Shown here one piece after another: positions 8,110 through 16,738 of a DNA stretch of 64,000 bases. This DNA is from Bradyrhizobium sp. ORS 285 (lineage in GTDB: Bacteria; Pseudomonadota; Alphaproteobacteria; Rhizobiales; Xanthobacteraceae). The stretch's first letter is position 1; every line of letters begins with the position of its first letter. Both the position numbers and the translations under genes were made by a program. The stretch spans positions 5,663,001-5,727,000 of the forward strand of contig NZ_LT859959.1 of assembly GCF_900176205.1 (NCBI RefSeq), in the 5' to 3' direction. The notes beneath the pieces were generated by a model that saw nothing but the letters and a program-made list of their open reading frames with translations, had not been told where the DNA came from and made no database searches.

Positions 8110-10314
8110 TCATCCCAGCAGCTTATCCAAAGTGATCGGCAAGTCGCGCACGCGCTTGCCCGTCGCATGATACACGGCGTTGGCGATCGCGGCGGGAACG
8201 CCGACGATGCCGATCTCGCCAACACCCTTGATGCCCATCTTGTTGATGATGCGATCCTCCTCGTCGACGAAGATCACTTGGATATCATGAACGTCGGCGT
8301 TCACCGGCATGTGATACTCGGCAATGTTCGCATTCATGATCCGGCCGAATCGATGGTCGATCGTGGCTTCCTCGTGCAGGGCCATGCCGATGCCCATGAC
8401 GACGCCGCCCATGATCTGGCTCGACGCGGTCTTGGTGTTGAGGATGCGGCCGGCGGCGACGGCGTTGACGATGCGCGTCACCCTGATGACACCGAGCTCC
8501 TCGTCGATCTTCACCTCGGCGAAAACAGCCGAATGGGTGTTGTGGGCGTGCGTGTCGTCGTCCTCGAAGTCAGCGCCGCGCTCCTTCTCGATGCGGTCCT
8601 TGCCGCCGTGGCGCATGACGTCCGACATCGGGACCGAGCGGCTGCGGTCGGCAATGGCGACGATGGCGCCGTTGGCCAGGGTCACCTCATCCGCGGTCAG
8701 CCCCTGCAGCGGCGAATTCGGCATGGTCTGCGCCATCGTCAGCAACTCGGCACGGATGTCGTCGGCGGCATTGACGATGGCGTGCGAGATCGAGGCGGCG
8801 GTCCACGAGCCGCCCTCGACCGGTGCCTTCGGCAGTGTTGAGTCGCCGAGCTTCACCGTGATGCTGTCGAGCGGCACGCCGAGCATGTCGGCGGCGACCT
8901 GCGCCATGATGGTGTAGGTGCCGGTGCCGATATCCGAGGTGGCGCTGGCGACCTCGACATGGCCGTTGGCGGTCATCACGATGCGCGAGGCGAACGGCAT
9001 CTGCATCGCCTCCCAGGCGCCGCTCGCCATGCCCCAGCCGACCAGCTCGCGGCCCTCGCGCATCGAGCGCGGCTCGGCGCTGCGCTTCGCCCAGCCAAAG
9101 GCGTCGGCGCCCTGCTGGTAGCATTCCTTCAGCCGCTTGCTGGAGAACGGCAGGTTCTTGTCCTGGTCGCGATCCGTGTAGCAGCGCAGCCGCAGCTCCA
9201 GCGGGTCCATCTTCAGCGCGACGGCAAGCTCGTCCATCGCGCATTCCAGGCCATACACGCCGCTCGCCGCGCCCGGCGCGCGCATGTCGCCGGGGGTCGG
9301 CACGTCGAGCTTGGCGAGCCGGTGCGTCGCGCGTGAATTCTCGGAGGTGTAGAGCACGTCGCCCCAGCCGATATCGTTGCGCGAGAATGCCTCGTGCTGC
9401 GAGGTCATCGAAATGGCTTCATGCGTCAGCGCCTTCAGCGCGCCGTCATTCGTGGCGCCGAGCGCCAGCCGCTCGATGGTCGCCGGGCGGTAGCACAGGC
9501 CGTACATCTGCGCGCGGCTGAGCACGACGCGCACCGCGCGCTTGAGCTTCAGCGCCGCCATCGCCGCCAGTGCGACCTGGAATTGCGGCCGCAGGCCGGA
9601 GCCGAAGGCGCCGCCGACGAACGGCGACATCACCTGGACGTCGTCCTCCTTCAGCTCGAACACGCTGCACACATAGCGCTGCACGTTCTGCACGCCCTGG
9701 GTCTTGTCGTAGACCACGAGCTTCCCGCCGTCCTTCCAGAGCACGGTCGAGCCATAGAGCTCCATCGGATTGTGATACTCGATCGGCACACCATAATCGG
9801 CATCGTGACGCACGGGCGCGCCGGCCAGCGCCTTGGTGGCGTCGCCGCGCGGCTTGACGGGCTTGTCCACCTTGAAGGCCTGCTCACGCTTCGCATGCAA
9901 ATCGGTCGCAAAGTCCTCGGTGTGATAACGGACATCGACCAGCGTCGCGGCAAAGCGCGCGGTGTCCTCATCCTCGGCCACGACCAGCGCGACCGGCTGG
10001 AAGTTGAAATGCACGCGGTCGTCGTAAAGAGGCCGATAGGGCGAGCCGTCCTCGGGCGCGACCTCATCGCGGTAGCCGTCGTCCTTGTCAGCCATGCGGA
10101 CGCGGTTGGTGTGGGTCAACACGTCGATCACGCCGTCGACGGCACGGGCGCGGCTGGCATCGATGCTGACAATGCGCCCCTTCGGAATCGTGGAGCTGAC
10201 CACGACGCCGTAGGCGAGATCGGGCGCGGAGAACTCGGCGGCATATTTGGCCGAACCCGTGACCTTGGCGCGGCCGTCGACGCGCGAGGTGGCGGTGCCG
10301 ATGTGAGCAGTCAT
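8110..10314 (-). CDS. Molybdenum-cofactor subunit of a xanthine-oxidase-family aldehyde oxidoreductase (PaoC/YagR type)
   Basis: Predicted 734-residue catalytic subunit. The N-terminal a/b hammerhead domain (GSAKYAAEFSAPDLAYGVVV) is followed by the molybdopterin-binding domains, with SPFVGGAFGSGLRPQFQV and GDMRAPGAASG as typical Moco-binding motifs. The essential C-terminal Glu is in GVGEIGIVGVPAAIANAV. It follows the FAD subunit by four bases, so the three subunits (2Fe-2S, FAD, Moco) are one operon in PaoABC order. Family members oxidise aldehydes to acids. No Tat signal is seen on the 2Fe-2S subunit, so the complex is probably cytoplasmic here, unlike E. coli PaoABC. Confidence 0.92.
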   Translation of the reverse strand: MTAHIGTATSRVDGRAKVTGSAKYAAEFSAPDLAYGVVVSSTIPKGRIVSIDASRARAVDGVIDVLTHTNRVRMADKDDGYRDEVAPEDGSPYRPLYDDRVHFNFQPVALVVAEDEDTARFAATLVDVRYHTEDFATDLHAKREQAFKVDKPVKPRGDATKALAGAPVRHDADYGVPIEYHNPMELYGSTVLWKDGGKLVVYDKTQGVQNVQRYVCSVFELKEDDVQVMSPFVGGAFGSGLRPQFQVALAAMAALKLKRAVRVVLSRAQMYGLCYRPATIERLALGATNDGALKALTHEAISMTSQHEAFSRNDIGWGDVLYTSENSRATHRLAKLDVPTPGDMRAPGAASGVYGLECAMDELAVALKMDPLELRLRCYTDRDQDKNLPFSSKRLKECYQQGADAFGWAKRSAEPRSMREGRELVGWGMASGAWEAMQMPFASRIVMTANGHVEVASATSDIGTGTYTIMAQVAADMLGVPLDSITVKLGDSTLPKAPVEGGSWTAASISHAIVNAADDIRAELLTMAQTMPNSPLQGLTADEVTLANGAIVAIADRSRSVPMSDVMRHGGKDRIEKERGADFEDDDTHAHNTHSAVFAEVKIDEELGVIRVTRIVNAVAAGRILNTKTASSQIMGGVVMGIGMALHEEATIDHRFGRIMNANIAEYHMPVNADVHDIQVIFVDEEDRIINKMGIKGVGEIGIVGVPAAIANAVYHATGKRVRDLPITLDKLLG

Positions 10315-10318
10315 GAGA

Positions 10319-11335
10319 TCACCGGATGGTCTTGATGGATTGAATCTGCGGCGTGGCGTTGGCGGCCTGCGTCAGGGTGCGGACGATGACGCGGCGGGCG
10401 AGCCGAGGCTTGAAGGCGTTGTGCCGATGCGACGTGGCCTCCTGGAGGAGGATATCCGCCGCGCGCTCGAAGGCGACGCGCTCGGGCGCCTGGCCGCGCA
10501 GCGCGGCTTCCGCGGCCTCGTTGCGCCACGGCTTGTGAGCGACGCCGCCGAGCGCGAACCGTGCGTCGCGAATGACCCCATTGTCCAGCTCAAGCGCCGC
10601 GGCGACCGAGACCAGCGCGAAGGCGTAAGACAGCCGGTCGCGGATCTTGAGATAGCTGTAGTTGGCGGCAAAACCCTGCGCCGGCAGTTCGATCGCGGTG
10701 ATGATCTCGTCGGCGCGCAGCGTGTTGTCGAGATCGGGCCGGTCGCCCGGGAGCCGATGGAAATCGGCGAAGGCGATCGTGCGCTCGCCCTGCGGGCCTG
10801 CGACGTGCACGGTTGCTTCGAGCGCGGCCAGCGCCACGCACATGTCGGACGGATGGGTCGCGATGCAGTTCGCGCTGGTGCCGAGGATCGCATGATTGCG
10901 GTTGAGGCCGTCGATCGCCGAGCAGCCATCGCCGGGTGTGCGCTTGTTGCAGGGCGTGGCGACGTCGTAGAAATAGGCGCAGCGGGTCCGTTGCAGCAGG
11001 TTGCCGCCGGTCGAGGCCATGTTGCGCAGCTGCGCCGAGGCGCCGGCAAGGATCGCGCTCGACAGCAGCGGATAGCGGCTCTCGATCACAGGGTGATAGG
11101 CGAGCGTGCTGTTCGGCACCAGCGCGCCGATCCTGACGCCGCCGACGCTGGTCTCTTCCACCGCGTTCAGCGGCAGGCGGCTGATGTCGATGAGACGGCG
11201 CGGCTGCTCGACGTGATACTTCATCAGGTCGATCAGATTGGTGCCGCCGGCGATGAATTTGGCATCGGGCGTATCCGCCTTCAGCCTGACGGCCTCGGCG
11301 ACATCGCTGGCGCGCGCGTAATCGAAATTGTTCAT
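10319..11335 (-). CDS. FAD-binding subunit of the molybdenum oxidoreductase (PaoB/YagS type)
   Basis: Predicted 338-residue electron-transfer subunit of the CO-dehydrogenase flavoprotein family. KFIAGGTNLIDLM is the FAD-binding loop near the N-terminus, and STGGNLLQRTRC is the second FAD motif. A Cys-rich stretch follows: the Cys residues in RTRC, TPC and DGC within about 20 residues, then NC and MC. This matches the extra [4Fe-4S] site known in PaoB and absent from most homologues. The start ATG overlaps the stop of the 2Fe-2S subunit (ATGA). Confidence 0.9.
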   Translation of the reverse strand: MNNFDYARASDVAEAVRLKADTPDAKFIAGGTNLIDLMKYHVEQPRRLIDISRLPLNAVEETSVGGVRIGALVPNSTLAYHPVIESRYPLLSSAILAGASAQLRNMASTGGNLLQRTRCAYFYDVATPCNKRTPGDGCSAIDGLNRNHAILGTSANCIATHPSDMCVALAALEATVHVAGPQGERTIAFADFHRLPGDRPDLDNTLRADEIITAIELPAQGFAANYSYLKIRDRLSYAFALVSVAAALELDNGVIRDARFALGGVAHKPWRNEAAEAALRGQAPERVAFERAADILLQEATSHRHNAFKPRLARRVIVRTLTQAANATPQIQSIKTIR

Positions 11336-11856
11336 CGGCCGCCTCCCATGTCCTGCTTGTTCATGGCCTGCTCGATCGCGCCGACGATGTTCGGATAGGC
11401 GCCGCAGCGGCAGATGTTGCCGCTCATCAGCTCGCGGATCTCGTCCTTGCTTTTCGCCCTGCCTTCCGCGATCAGGCCGACGCCCGAGCAGATCTGGCCC
11501 GGCGTGCAATAGCCGCATTGGAAGGCGTCGTGATCGATGAAAGCCTGCTGCAGCGGATGCAGCTCGTCGCCCTTGGCGAGGCCCTCGATCGTGGTGATCT
11601 CGGCGCCGTCCTTCATGACCGCGAGCGTCAGGCAGGAGAGCGTGCGGCGGCCGTCGATCAGCACGGTGCAGGCGCCGCACTGGCCGTGGTCGCAGCCCTT
11701 CTTGGTGCCGGTGAGATCGAGGTGGTTGCGCAGCAGGTCGAGCAACGTCGTCCACGGCGCGACCGACAAGGTGCGGCTTTCGCCGTTGATCCGCAAGGTG
11801 ACGGACAGCGGGGCAGGTTTGGTGAGAGATGCGGCACTCTCGCGCGACGGGCTCAT
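11332..11856 (-). CDS. 2Fe-2S subunit of the molybdenum oxidoreductase (PaoA/YagT type)
   Basis: Predicted 174-residue iron-sulfur subunit, the first gene of the operon. The plant-type ferredoxin Cys set is in KGCDHGQCGACTV plus a later LSC. The C-terminal helical [2Fe-2S] set is in QCGYCTPGQIC and NICRCGAY. The ATG at 11856 is chosen; an in-frame upstream Met at 11892 would add 12 residues. Unlike E. coli PaoA, no twin-Arg signal precedes the ferredoxin domain. No MocA/PaoD-type chaperone gene is adjacent. Confidence 0.9.
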   Translation of the reverse strand: MSPSRESAASLTKPAPLSVTLRINGESRTLSVAPWTTLLDLLRNHLDLTGTKKGCDHGQCGACTVLIDGRRTLSCLTLAVMKDGAEITTIEGLAKGDELHPLQQAFIDHDAFQCGYCTPGQICSGVGLIAEGRAKSKDEIRELMSGNICRCGAYPNIVGAIEQAMNKQDMGGGR

Positions 11857-11966
11857 GGGGGTCTCCGTTGACGGACCCGCATCAACCCGCAATGGCGCGA
11901 ATGGTTCGCAGCAATTTTCGCGTGGCGGACAGCAGGACCGGCTGCGCGCCGCCGAGCCCCTCCCGC

Positions 11967-12983
11967 TCAGGCCGCCCGGCCGAGCCAGGCCCGCATCTTC
12001 TGCGCGAGACTGCGACGGCCACGGCCGTCCGGCGAATCAACTTCGGCGCTGGCACCGTCCTGCGGCTCAGCCTCGGATTCTGGCTTCGGCGCATCCTCGC
12101 TCTGTTGGCCGGCCTGAGCGACCGGCTCAGCAGCCGAAGGCACGAGCGATTTGATGGCGGCGGCGACAGCCTCGACGCGCTCGAGATCCGCCGGCACGCG
12201 CTCGGGAGCCGCAGGCTCTGGCGCGGCCGCCGGCTCCGTTTGCGGCGGCAATGCCGCCTGGGCTGCAGTCGGTTCGGAGCGATCCAACGCGGAGCTCGCA
12301 TCGAGCGCCGGTTCGCTCGCGATCTCCGGGGTGGCCTCCATGATCTCGATGGCCTGCGGGATCGCCTCGACGGGCTCGACCACGGCTGGCGGCACGGCAG
12401 GCAGCTCGGACGGCACGGACTGCGGCGCCGCGCGGCTGCGGCGCTTCTTGGCCATCGCGGGCTTCTCGGTTGCCGGCTTTTCAAGGGGGGCTTTTACGTC
12501 CGCAGCCTTCTCAACCGCCGGCTTTTCAACAGCGGCTTTGGGCTCCTGCGCCGGCTTCGCCTTGGCCTTTCGGATCAGGCCGGCCAACGCATAGGGTCCG
12601 ACCGTTTCCAGGAACGTCTTCTCATGATCGCGCGACAGCCGTTCGACCGCGGCATCGAGCGGCAGCCAGTCGACCGCGCGGACGTCGTCCATCAGCGGCT
12701 GCGTCTGCGTCCCCGTCGCCTCCATCCGCCAGTAGTGCACGACCTTGGAGCGCGTGCCGGTGTCATGGACGAGCGTGCCGAGGAATTCGTGCACGGTCAC
12801 CTTGTGACCGGTCTCCTCCAGCACCTCGCGCTTGGCTGCGTCGCGCGGCGTCTCGCCGTCGTCGAGCTTGCCCTTCGGCAGCACCCATTCGTCGCGCTTG
12901 CGCAGGCGCACGACCGCGATCCGCGGCGGTTGCTCCCGCCGCAGCACGATGCCGCCTGCTGCCATGATCGGCGTTCTCGCCAT
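11967..12983 (-). CDS. Nudix hydrolase with long disordered C-terminal tail
   Basis: Predicted 338 residues. The first 140 or so form a Nudix domain; the box is GKLDDGETPRDAAKREVLEE with TG following, matching G-x5-E-x7-RE-x2-EE-x-G. Such enzymes cleave nucleoside diphosphates linked to another moiety. The remaining 200 residues are rich in Ala, Pro, Glu and Lys with low complexity, ending in a short basic segment (RRSLAQKMRAWLGR) that could be a membrane- or nucleic-acid-contacting helix. The ATG at 12983 is favoured because a GGGAGAGG ribosome site lies just upstream; a GTG at 12995 would include that site. Substrate unknown. Confidence 0.85.
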   Translation of the reverse strand: MARTPIMAAGGIVLRREQPPRIAVVRLRKRDEWVLPKGKLDDGETPRDAAKREVLEETGHKVTVHEFLGTLVHDTGTRSKVVHYWRMEATGTQTQPLMDDVRAVDWLPLDAAVERLSRDHEKTFLETVGPYALAGLIRKAKAKPAQEPKAAVEKPAVEKAADVKAPLEKPATEKPAMAKKRRSRAAPQSVPSELPAVPPAVVEPVEAIPQAIEIMEATPEIASEPALDASSALDRSEPTAAQAALPPQTEPAAAPEPAAPERVPADLERVEAVAAAIKSLVPSAAEPVAQAGQQSEDAPKPESEAEPQDGASAEVDSPDGRGRRSLAQKMRAWLGRAA

Positions 12984-13092
12984 CGCCTCTCCCACGCCTT
13001 GCGGGTTGCAGCCCGCCGATTCGCCAGTTCAACGCCAGGATATGGGCACGCGCAACGGCGAAATCGAGATTGCCGTCGTGCTTCCGTCATAT

Positions 13093-13968
13093 TCAGTCGG
13101 CGGCGACGCGCCTGCGCCACAGTGGCTGCCCTGCTCTGACACGCGCGCCCTCGGTGATGTCGGCTGCGAAGCTGAAGTCGCCGGGAGCCAGCAGGATGAT
13201 GGTCGAACCATGCTCGAACCAGCCAAGCTCGTCGCCTTTCTTCACCTCGTTGTTACAGACATAAGTGAGCGGCCGTTCGGTCTGCGCATTCAAGACGCGA
13301 TCCAGTGCATGCAGGCGAATGCTCGCGACCAGGATCGCGGCGACCGGCACGATCGTGAACGGCTCGCCGGTTCCGAGATGCGTGCGGATCACCGCGCGCT
13401 CGTTCTTGCAGAACAGCCGCTCGACGCGCTTCAGCGCGATCGGATTGACGTTCCAGACGTCGCCGTGGATCAGGCTGACATGCTCGAGCGTCATATCCGC
13501 CGGCGCGTGGAAGCGGTGATACATGCTCGACGTCAGCCGGATCGTGACGAAGCTGCCGTTGCGGTGGGTCTCGACGACGGCGGGATCGGCGACCAGATCC
13601 TTCAATGAGTACGGCGCGCCCTTGATCTGGTACATCTCGCCGTCGCGGATCAGCCCGTGGGCGCCGATGATACCGTCCGACGGCGTCGTCACGATTGCGG
13701 GATCGGAATCAAATGGCCTCAAGCCGGGCTTCAGCTCGCGGGTGAAGCAGGCGTGCAGGCTCTTGAACTGGCTCTCCTTGGCCTCGGAGAGGTCGAGATC
13801 GGAGAACAGCTTCCACAGCGCGATGGAGGCGTCCTTGACCAGCGGATTCTCGATTTTGGAGAACCAGCCCATGAAGCGGGTCAGCGCGGCGCGCGGCACG
13901 CGGTTGGTGAGCAGGAAGTTGAGATTTTCCTGTTGGGTGAAGGAGGCGATCAGGCTTTTGACTGTCAT
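13093..13968 (-). CDS. psd: Phosphatidylserine decarboxylase proenzyme
   Basis: Predicted 291-residue enzyme that turns phosphatidylserine into phosphatidylethanolamine. The self-cleavage motif is GST in FEHGSTIILL, with the serine that becomes the pyruvoyl group at residue 255. The family motifs TTPSDGIIGAHG, KGAPYSLKDLV and SSMYHRFHAPADM are all present. It is divergent from the aminotransferase gene, with only 35 bases between the start codons. A PmtA-like methyltransferase acting on its product is encoded 3 kb away. Confidence 0.92.
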   Translation of the reverse strand: MTVKSLIASFTQQENLNFLLTNRVPRAALTRFMGWFSKIENPLVKDASIALWKLFSDLDLSEAKESQFKSLHACFTRELKPGLRPFDSDPAIVTTPSDGIIGAHGLIRDGEMYQIKGAPYSLKDLVADPAVVETHRNGSFVTIRLTSSMYHRFHAPADMTLEHVSLIHGDVWNVNPIALKRVERLFCKNERAVIRTHLGTGEPFTIVPVAAILVASIRLHALDRVLNAQTERPLTYVCNNEVKKGDELGWFEHGSTIILLAPGDFSFAADITEGARVRAGQPLWRRRVAAD

Positions 13969-14003
13969 GAATCTGTCAGCAGGTGGGGTTAGCGCTTTTG
14001 GAC

Positions 14004-15668
14004 ATGATGGAAACCTCGATTCCTTATGTATCGCTCGCCGTTGGCGCTGCCGTGACGGCCGCTGTCGCCCCGAAGGTCAAGGCTCGCATCGAACTGTCGC
14101 GCGCCAAGCACCGCTCGCTGGCCGGCCATTCCAAGATGTCCCGCCGGATCTCCAAGCTGATCCCGCGCTATGAGTTCGACATCGACGATTTCTTCCGCTC
14201 TGACGGCGCGCCCCAGGCGATCGCCACGCAGCGTCAGGACGGCTTCTTCCGGCTCGGCGCGCTGTTCCAGGATAAATTCGCCAAGAGCCGTGCCCTGACA
14301 GCCGAGGCCGCGAGCCGCATTTCCGATTTGCAGTTCACCCAGGCCTACCGGGTGCCGTTCCAGTACAGCCGACTGGTCAAGGAGCAGCTCGGCGCCGGCT
14401 CGTTCATGCAGTCGTCGTCCGGCGTGACGATCACCGATCTCGACGGCAACCAGTTCTACGACCTCACCGGCTCCTACGGAGTCAACATCTTCGGCTACGA
14501 CTTCTACAAGGAGTGCATCGCGGCCGCCGAGCGGCGCGCGCAGGCGCTCGGCCCGGTGCTCGGGCTGTATCACCCCGTCGTGGCCGACAACGTGAAGCGG
14601 CTGACCGAGCTGTCGGGCATGGACGAGGTCTCGTTCCACATGTCGGGCACCGAGGCAGTCATGCAGGCGGTGCGGCTCGCCCGCTACCATACCGGGCGCA
14701 GCCATCTGGTGCGCTTTGCCGGCGCCTATCACGGCTGGTGGGGTGACGTGCAGCCCGGCGTCGGCAATCCGATCGCGCCGCACGAGACCTACACCTTGGC
14801 CGAGATGTCGGAGCGGACCCTGCACGTACTGCGCACGCGGCGCGACATCGCCTGCGTGCTGGTCAACCCGCTGCAGGCGCTGCATCCGAACAGCAATGCG
14901 CCCGGCGATTCCGCGCTGGTCGATTCCTCGCGCAAGGGAAAATACGATCGCGAGGCCTACACCGCGTGGCTGAAGCAGCTGCGCGAGGTCTGCACGGAGC
15001 GCGGCATCGTGCTGCTGTTCGACGAGGTCTTCCTCGGCTTCCGGCTCGCGCCGGGCGGCGCCCAGGAATATTTCGGCGTGAAGGCCGACATGGTGACCTA
15101 CGGCAAGAGCCTCGGCGGCGGGCTGCCGATCGGCGTGGTCTGCGGCAAGAAGGAGTATATGCGCCGCTTTCGCGACGACCGTCCCGCCGATATCTGCTTC
15201 GCGCGCGGCACCTTCAACTCGCACCCGTATGTGATGACGGCGATGGACGAGTTCCTGAGCCGGCTCGACAGCCCCAACTTCCGCGCCATCTATGATGGCC
15301 TCGACGACACCTGGAATGGCCGCGCCGCAACGCTCAATGCGGAGCTCACCGCCAAGGACCTGCCGGTGCGCGTCTCCAACATGCAGTCGATCTGGCTGGT
15401 CGAGTACACCGTGCCGTCGCGCTACAATTGGATGCTGCAATATTACCTGCGCGCCGAAGGCCTGGCGCTGAGCTGGGTCGGCACCGGCCGCTTCATCTTC
15501 AGCCTCAACTACACCGACGCCGATTTCGCCGAGGTGACGAAGCGCATCGTCTCGGCAACCGAGAAGATGAAGCAGGACGGCTGGTGGTGGAACGACGGCT
15601 CTCTCACCAACAAGGCGATCAAGCGCCAGATCCTGAAAGAGATGCTCGGGGCCGCTTTCGGCCGGTGA
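14004..15668 (+). CDS. Class III PLP aminotransferase with a hydrophobic N-terminal segment
   Basis: Predicted 554 residues; closest by pattern to glutamate-1-semialdehyde aminomutase-like class III enzymes. The PLP lysine is K368 in TYGKSLGGG, the Asp motif is LLFDEVFLGFR, and the phosphate-binding region is FHMSGTEAVMQ. About 115 residues precede the core, including a short hydrophobic stretch (YVSLAVGAAVTAAVAP) that could anchor it to the membrane, then a basic segment. The ATG at 14004 is chosen over a GTG at 13983. The substrate is not recognisable; it sits in a block of membrane-lipid genes. Confidence 0.85.
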   Translation: MMETSIPYVSLAVGAAVTAAVAPKVKARIELSRAKHRSLAGHSKMSRRISKLIPRYEFDIDDFFRSDGAPQAIATQRQDGFFRLGALFQDKFAKSRALTAEAASRISDLQFTQAYRVPFQYSRLVKEQLGAGSFMQSSSGVTITDLDGNQFYDLTGSYGVNIFGYDFYKECIAAAERRAQALGPVLGLYHPVVADNVKRLTELSGMDEVSFHMSGTEAVMQAVRLARYHTGRSHLVRFAGAYHGWWGDVQPGVGNPIAPHETYTLAEMSERTLHVLRTRRDIACVLVNPLQALHPNSNAPGDSALVDSSRKGKYDREAYTAWLKQLREVCTERGIVLLFDEVFLGFRLAPGGAQEYFGVKADMVTYGKSLGGGLPIGVVCGKKEYMRRFRDDRPADICFARGTFNSHPYVMTAMDEFLSRLDSPNFRAIYDGLDDTWNGRAATLNAELTAKDLPVRVSNMQSIWLVEYTVPSRYNWMLQYYLRAEGLALSWVGTGRFIFSLNYTDADFAEVTKRIVSATEKMKQDGWWWNDGSLTNKAIKRQILKEMLGAAFGR

Positions 15669-15675
15669 GCCCCCT

Positions 15676-15837
15676 CTCACCCTCCCCTGGAGAGGGAGGG
15701 TCGCCTTACGGGGCGCGCAGCGGCACGTGAGGCGGGGTGGGGTGATCTCTCCGCATGCACCGGCGCGCGCGGAGAGATCACTCCACCCCGACGCACGCTG
15801 CACGCGCGTCGACCCTCCCCCTCCAGGGGAGGGTGGC
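15676..15837. repeat. Long palindromic repeat between convergent genes
   Basis: The outer arms are CCCTCCCCTGGAGAGGGAGG (left) and CCCTCCCCCTCCAGGGGAGG (right). The inner arms are GGTGATCTCTCCGC and GCGGAGAGATCACTCC around a short GC-rich loop near 15756-15770. The whole 160 bases can fold back on itself. It fills most of the gap between the aminotransferase and the Mpo1-like gene. Confidence 0.75.
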
Positions 15838-15912
15838 AGCATCGCTTCGGCTGCGTGCGCGATCGATCTCACTTTCGCTTCCTGAAGAACACTGACGCTT
15901 CCCCACAAACAC

Positions 15913-15939
15913 CGATGCCCGGGACGGGCCCGGGCATCG
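15913..15939. terminator. Strong hairpin, possible bidirectional terminator
   Basis: CGATGCCCGGG and its exact reverse complement CCCGGGCATCG are separated by five bases. It lies between two convergent genes. Neither side has a clean run of T, so the terminator call rests on position and stem strength. Confidence 0.45.
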
Positions 15940-15963
15940 CGATAGTTCAGGCTTCAAACCAGC

Positions 15964-16596
15964 TCAGGCGTGCTGTTCTTCGAGGCCTTCGTTCATCAGG
16001 TGCAGGCCCGGATCGATCAACTCGCCGCGCAGCAGCGCCAGCGGAGCGGAGCGGTACTGCATGAAGTCGTTGAACGGGTCGGTGATGATCTTGGTCATCC
16101 AGACGAGGCCGGTCTCGACGTCACGGATGAAGAACAGCTGGATGGTGCGGAACATCAGGCCGCCGATGCCGATCACCAGCCACAGCTTGGCGGTCTCGCG
16201 GACGAAGTCCATCGCGCTGGTCCAGGGCGACAGCAGGCCGAACAGAGTCGGCTGCAGATAGAGCACCACCGGAGCGGCGGCCCAGATCGACATCAGCACG
16301 ACCTTGCGCTGCAGATTGTAGCCGACCTTGATCTCTTCCTTGTGCTCGTGGGTCGCCTGATTGACGTGGTCGTAGCCCTTCGGCTCGAAGAAGAAGTGGC
16401 CCGCCTGGCGCGAGGTCATCGAGACCAGCCAGCCGATCAGCGCCGAGACCAAGGGATCGAACACCATCATGACATAGGCGATCATGAAGCTGAGCGCGCT
16501 GACGAAGTGCAGGCTCTGATTGATTCGGCTGTGGTGATAGTAGCGGTGGTCGTCCCAGCGCTGGATCCGCAGCTGCTCCAGAAAGTTCTTGATCAT
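15964..16596 (-). CDS. Mpo1/DUF962-like membrane protein
   Basis: Predicted 210-residue inner-membrane protein with four or five hydrophobic segments. Near residue 20 it carries YYHHSRINQSLHF, which fits the H-x4-N-x3-H pattern of the DUF962/Mpo1 family, and near residue 67 QAGHFFFEPKG fits the family's H-x3-E. In yeast Mpo1 those His residues hold iron and the enzyme alpha-oxidises 2-hydroxy fatty acids. The rest of the protein diverges and is longer at the C-terminus than usual, so this is a distant match made by motif only. It is last in a minus-strand run with the PmtA-like and glycosyltransferase genes. Confidence 0.65.
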   Translation of the reverse strand: MIKNFLEQLRIQRWDDHRYYHHSRINQSLHFVSALSFMIAYVMMVFDPLVSALIGWLVSMTSRQAGHFFFEPKGYDHVNQATHEHKEEIKVGYNLQRKVVLMSIWAAAPVVLYLQPTLFGLLSPWTSAMDFVRETAKLWLVIGIGGLMFRTIQLFFIRDVETGLVWMTKIITDPFNDFMQYRSAPLALLRGELIDPGLHLMNEGLEEQHA

Positions 16597-16738
16597 GGTT
16601 GCTCCGAAGAATGAGTTGCAGGTCGTGTACAGGGATTCGATGTAGATCTCGTGACATCATCAAGATGTCACACGATCGGACGCAGGAAAACGTTGGAAAC
16701 TACGGGGAAGGCCGCAGGCGATGGGAGGCTGCCGCGCC

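Noticed and set aside
13989..15908. Minus-strand open frame of 639 codons opposite the aminotransferase gene
   Set aside because: It mirrors a clear PLP-enzyme gene and its translation is His/Arg/Gly-rich without domains, as expected for an antisense frame in high-GC DNA.
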